DNA of 64,000 bases from Novosphingobium sp. Lineage in GTDB: Bacteria > Pseudomonadota > Alphaproteobacteria > Sphingomonadales > Sphingomonadaceae. This document shows positions 63,902-64,000 of this stretch, piece after piece. Where the stretch lies: NCBI RefSeq assembly GCF_027531025.1, contig NZ_JAPZQX010000007.1:180037-244036 (forward strand), written 5' to 3'. The notes below the pieces were generated by a model. That model worked only from the letters and a program-made list of their open reading frames with translations, did not search any database and was not told the DNA's origin. A program made the position numbers and the translations under genes. Positions within the stretch are counted from its first letter, which is position 1, and each line of letters opens with the position of its first letter.

Positions 63902-64000
63902 ATGCGGACAGTGGCGGTGATCGGCGCAGGCCAGATGGGATCGGGCATTGCCCAGACCGTGGCCCAGTTCGGCATGAAGGTGCTGCTGTCTGATGTTGAC
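63902..64000 (+). CDS. 3-hydroxybutyryl-CoA dehydrogenase-like, truncated by window edge
   Basis: The first 33 codons only. They read VAVIGAGQMGSGIAQTVAQF, the NAD-binding motif of the 3-hydroxyacyl-CoA dehydrogenase family, ending LLSDVD with the Asp that binds the adenosine ribose. This fits a fatty-acid or PHB-type dehydrogenase. The remainder is outside the window. Starts at ATG 63902. Confidence 0.8.
   Translation, partial: MRTVAVIGAGQMGSGIAQTVAQFGMKVLLSDVD

Overview
The window is high-GC, gene-dense, chromosomal bacterial DNA with no rRNA, tRNA, insertion sequence, prophage or CRISPR that I could see. Gene content and protein style point to an alphaproteobacterium of the Sphingomonadales, most likely a Novosphingobium-like sphingomonad. 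The clues are a class Ia NrdA/NrdB pair, CtrA-like TTAA-N7-TTAAC sites, a CYP153-type P450, EthA-like monooxygenases and many acyl-CoA and xenobiotic enzymes. The genus is an inference.

Layout. 1-2.4 kb holds a truncated saccharopine-dehydrogenase-fold reductase, DoxX and an acyl-CoA dehydrogenase. 2.4-6.5 kb holds dcd and nucleotide-sugar genes: a UDP-glucuronate 4-epimerase-like enzyme, wecB and wecC. 6.5-8.8 kb holds small lipoproteins, membrane proteins and DUF952/DUF1330 proteins. 9.2-12.6 kb is nrdA, a small membrane protein and nrdB, with a candidate NrdR operator upstream. 13.1-20.7 kb holds a YeaQ-type membrane protein, an alpha/beta hydrolase, a TraB/GumN protein, nadB, an ABC ATPase, a DUF4402 surface protein, a zinc-finger protein and tldD. 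21.8-23.7 kb is a CYP153 P450 with its own TetR and a perfect palindrome before the P450. 24-31.3 kb holds an asparaginase-domain protein, a GST, a VOC protein, guaA, a DUF2189 membrane protein behind a perfect FNR-type box, an MFS exporter and an acyl-CoA synthetase.

31.4-36.3 kb starts with a 27-codon exported or membrane peptide with its own terminator. It continues with two paralogous secreted M20 peptidases flanking a nitroreductase-marR operon whose promoter is covered by twin palindromes. gyrB follows, then a Sel1-repeat protein, a TetR and a 5'-nucleotidase lipoprotein. 43.5-44.9 kb is a visibly AT-richer two-gene insert (HupE/UreJ protein plus membrane-anchor protein). 45-51.7 kb is a seven-gene minus-strand run: two EthA-like flavin monooxygenases, thioesterase, two SDRs, a DsbA-fold isomerase and enoyl-CoA hydratase. 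It looks like a catabolic module for a ketone or acyl-CoA substrate. 51.7-64 kb holds GNAT, pmbA (tldE), lptB-rpoN, a secreted amidohydrolase, a DUF4189-like protein, MOSC and HNH proteins, gluQ, a HIG1 protein, a PduO-type cobalamin adenosyltransferase and the start of a 3-hydroxybutyryl-CoA dehydrogenase.

The best leads are regulatory palindromes tied to specific genes, the compositionally foreign HupE/anchor pair, the tiny peptide gene, and the monooxygenase-thioesterase-SDR run. All functions are from reading the sequence; no database search was run.
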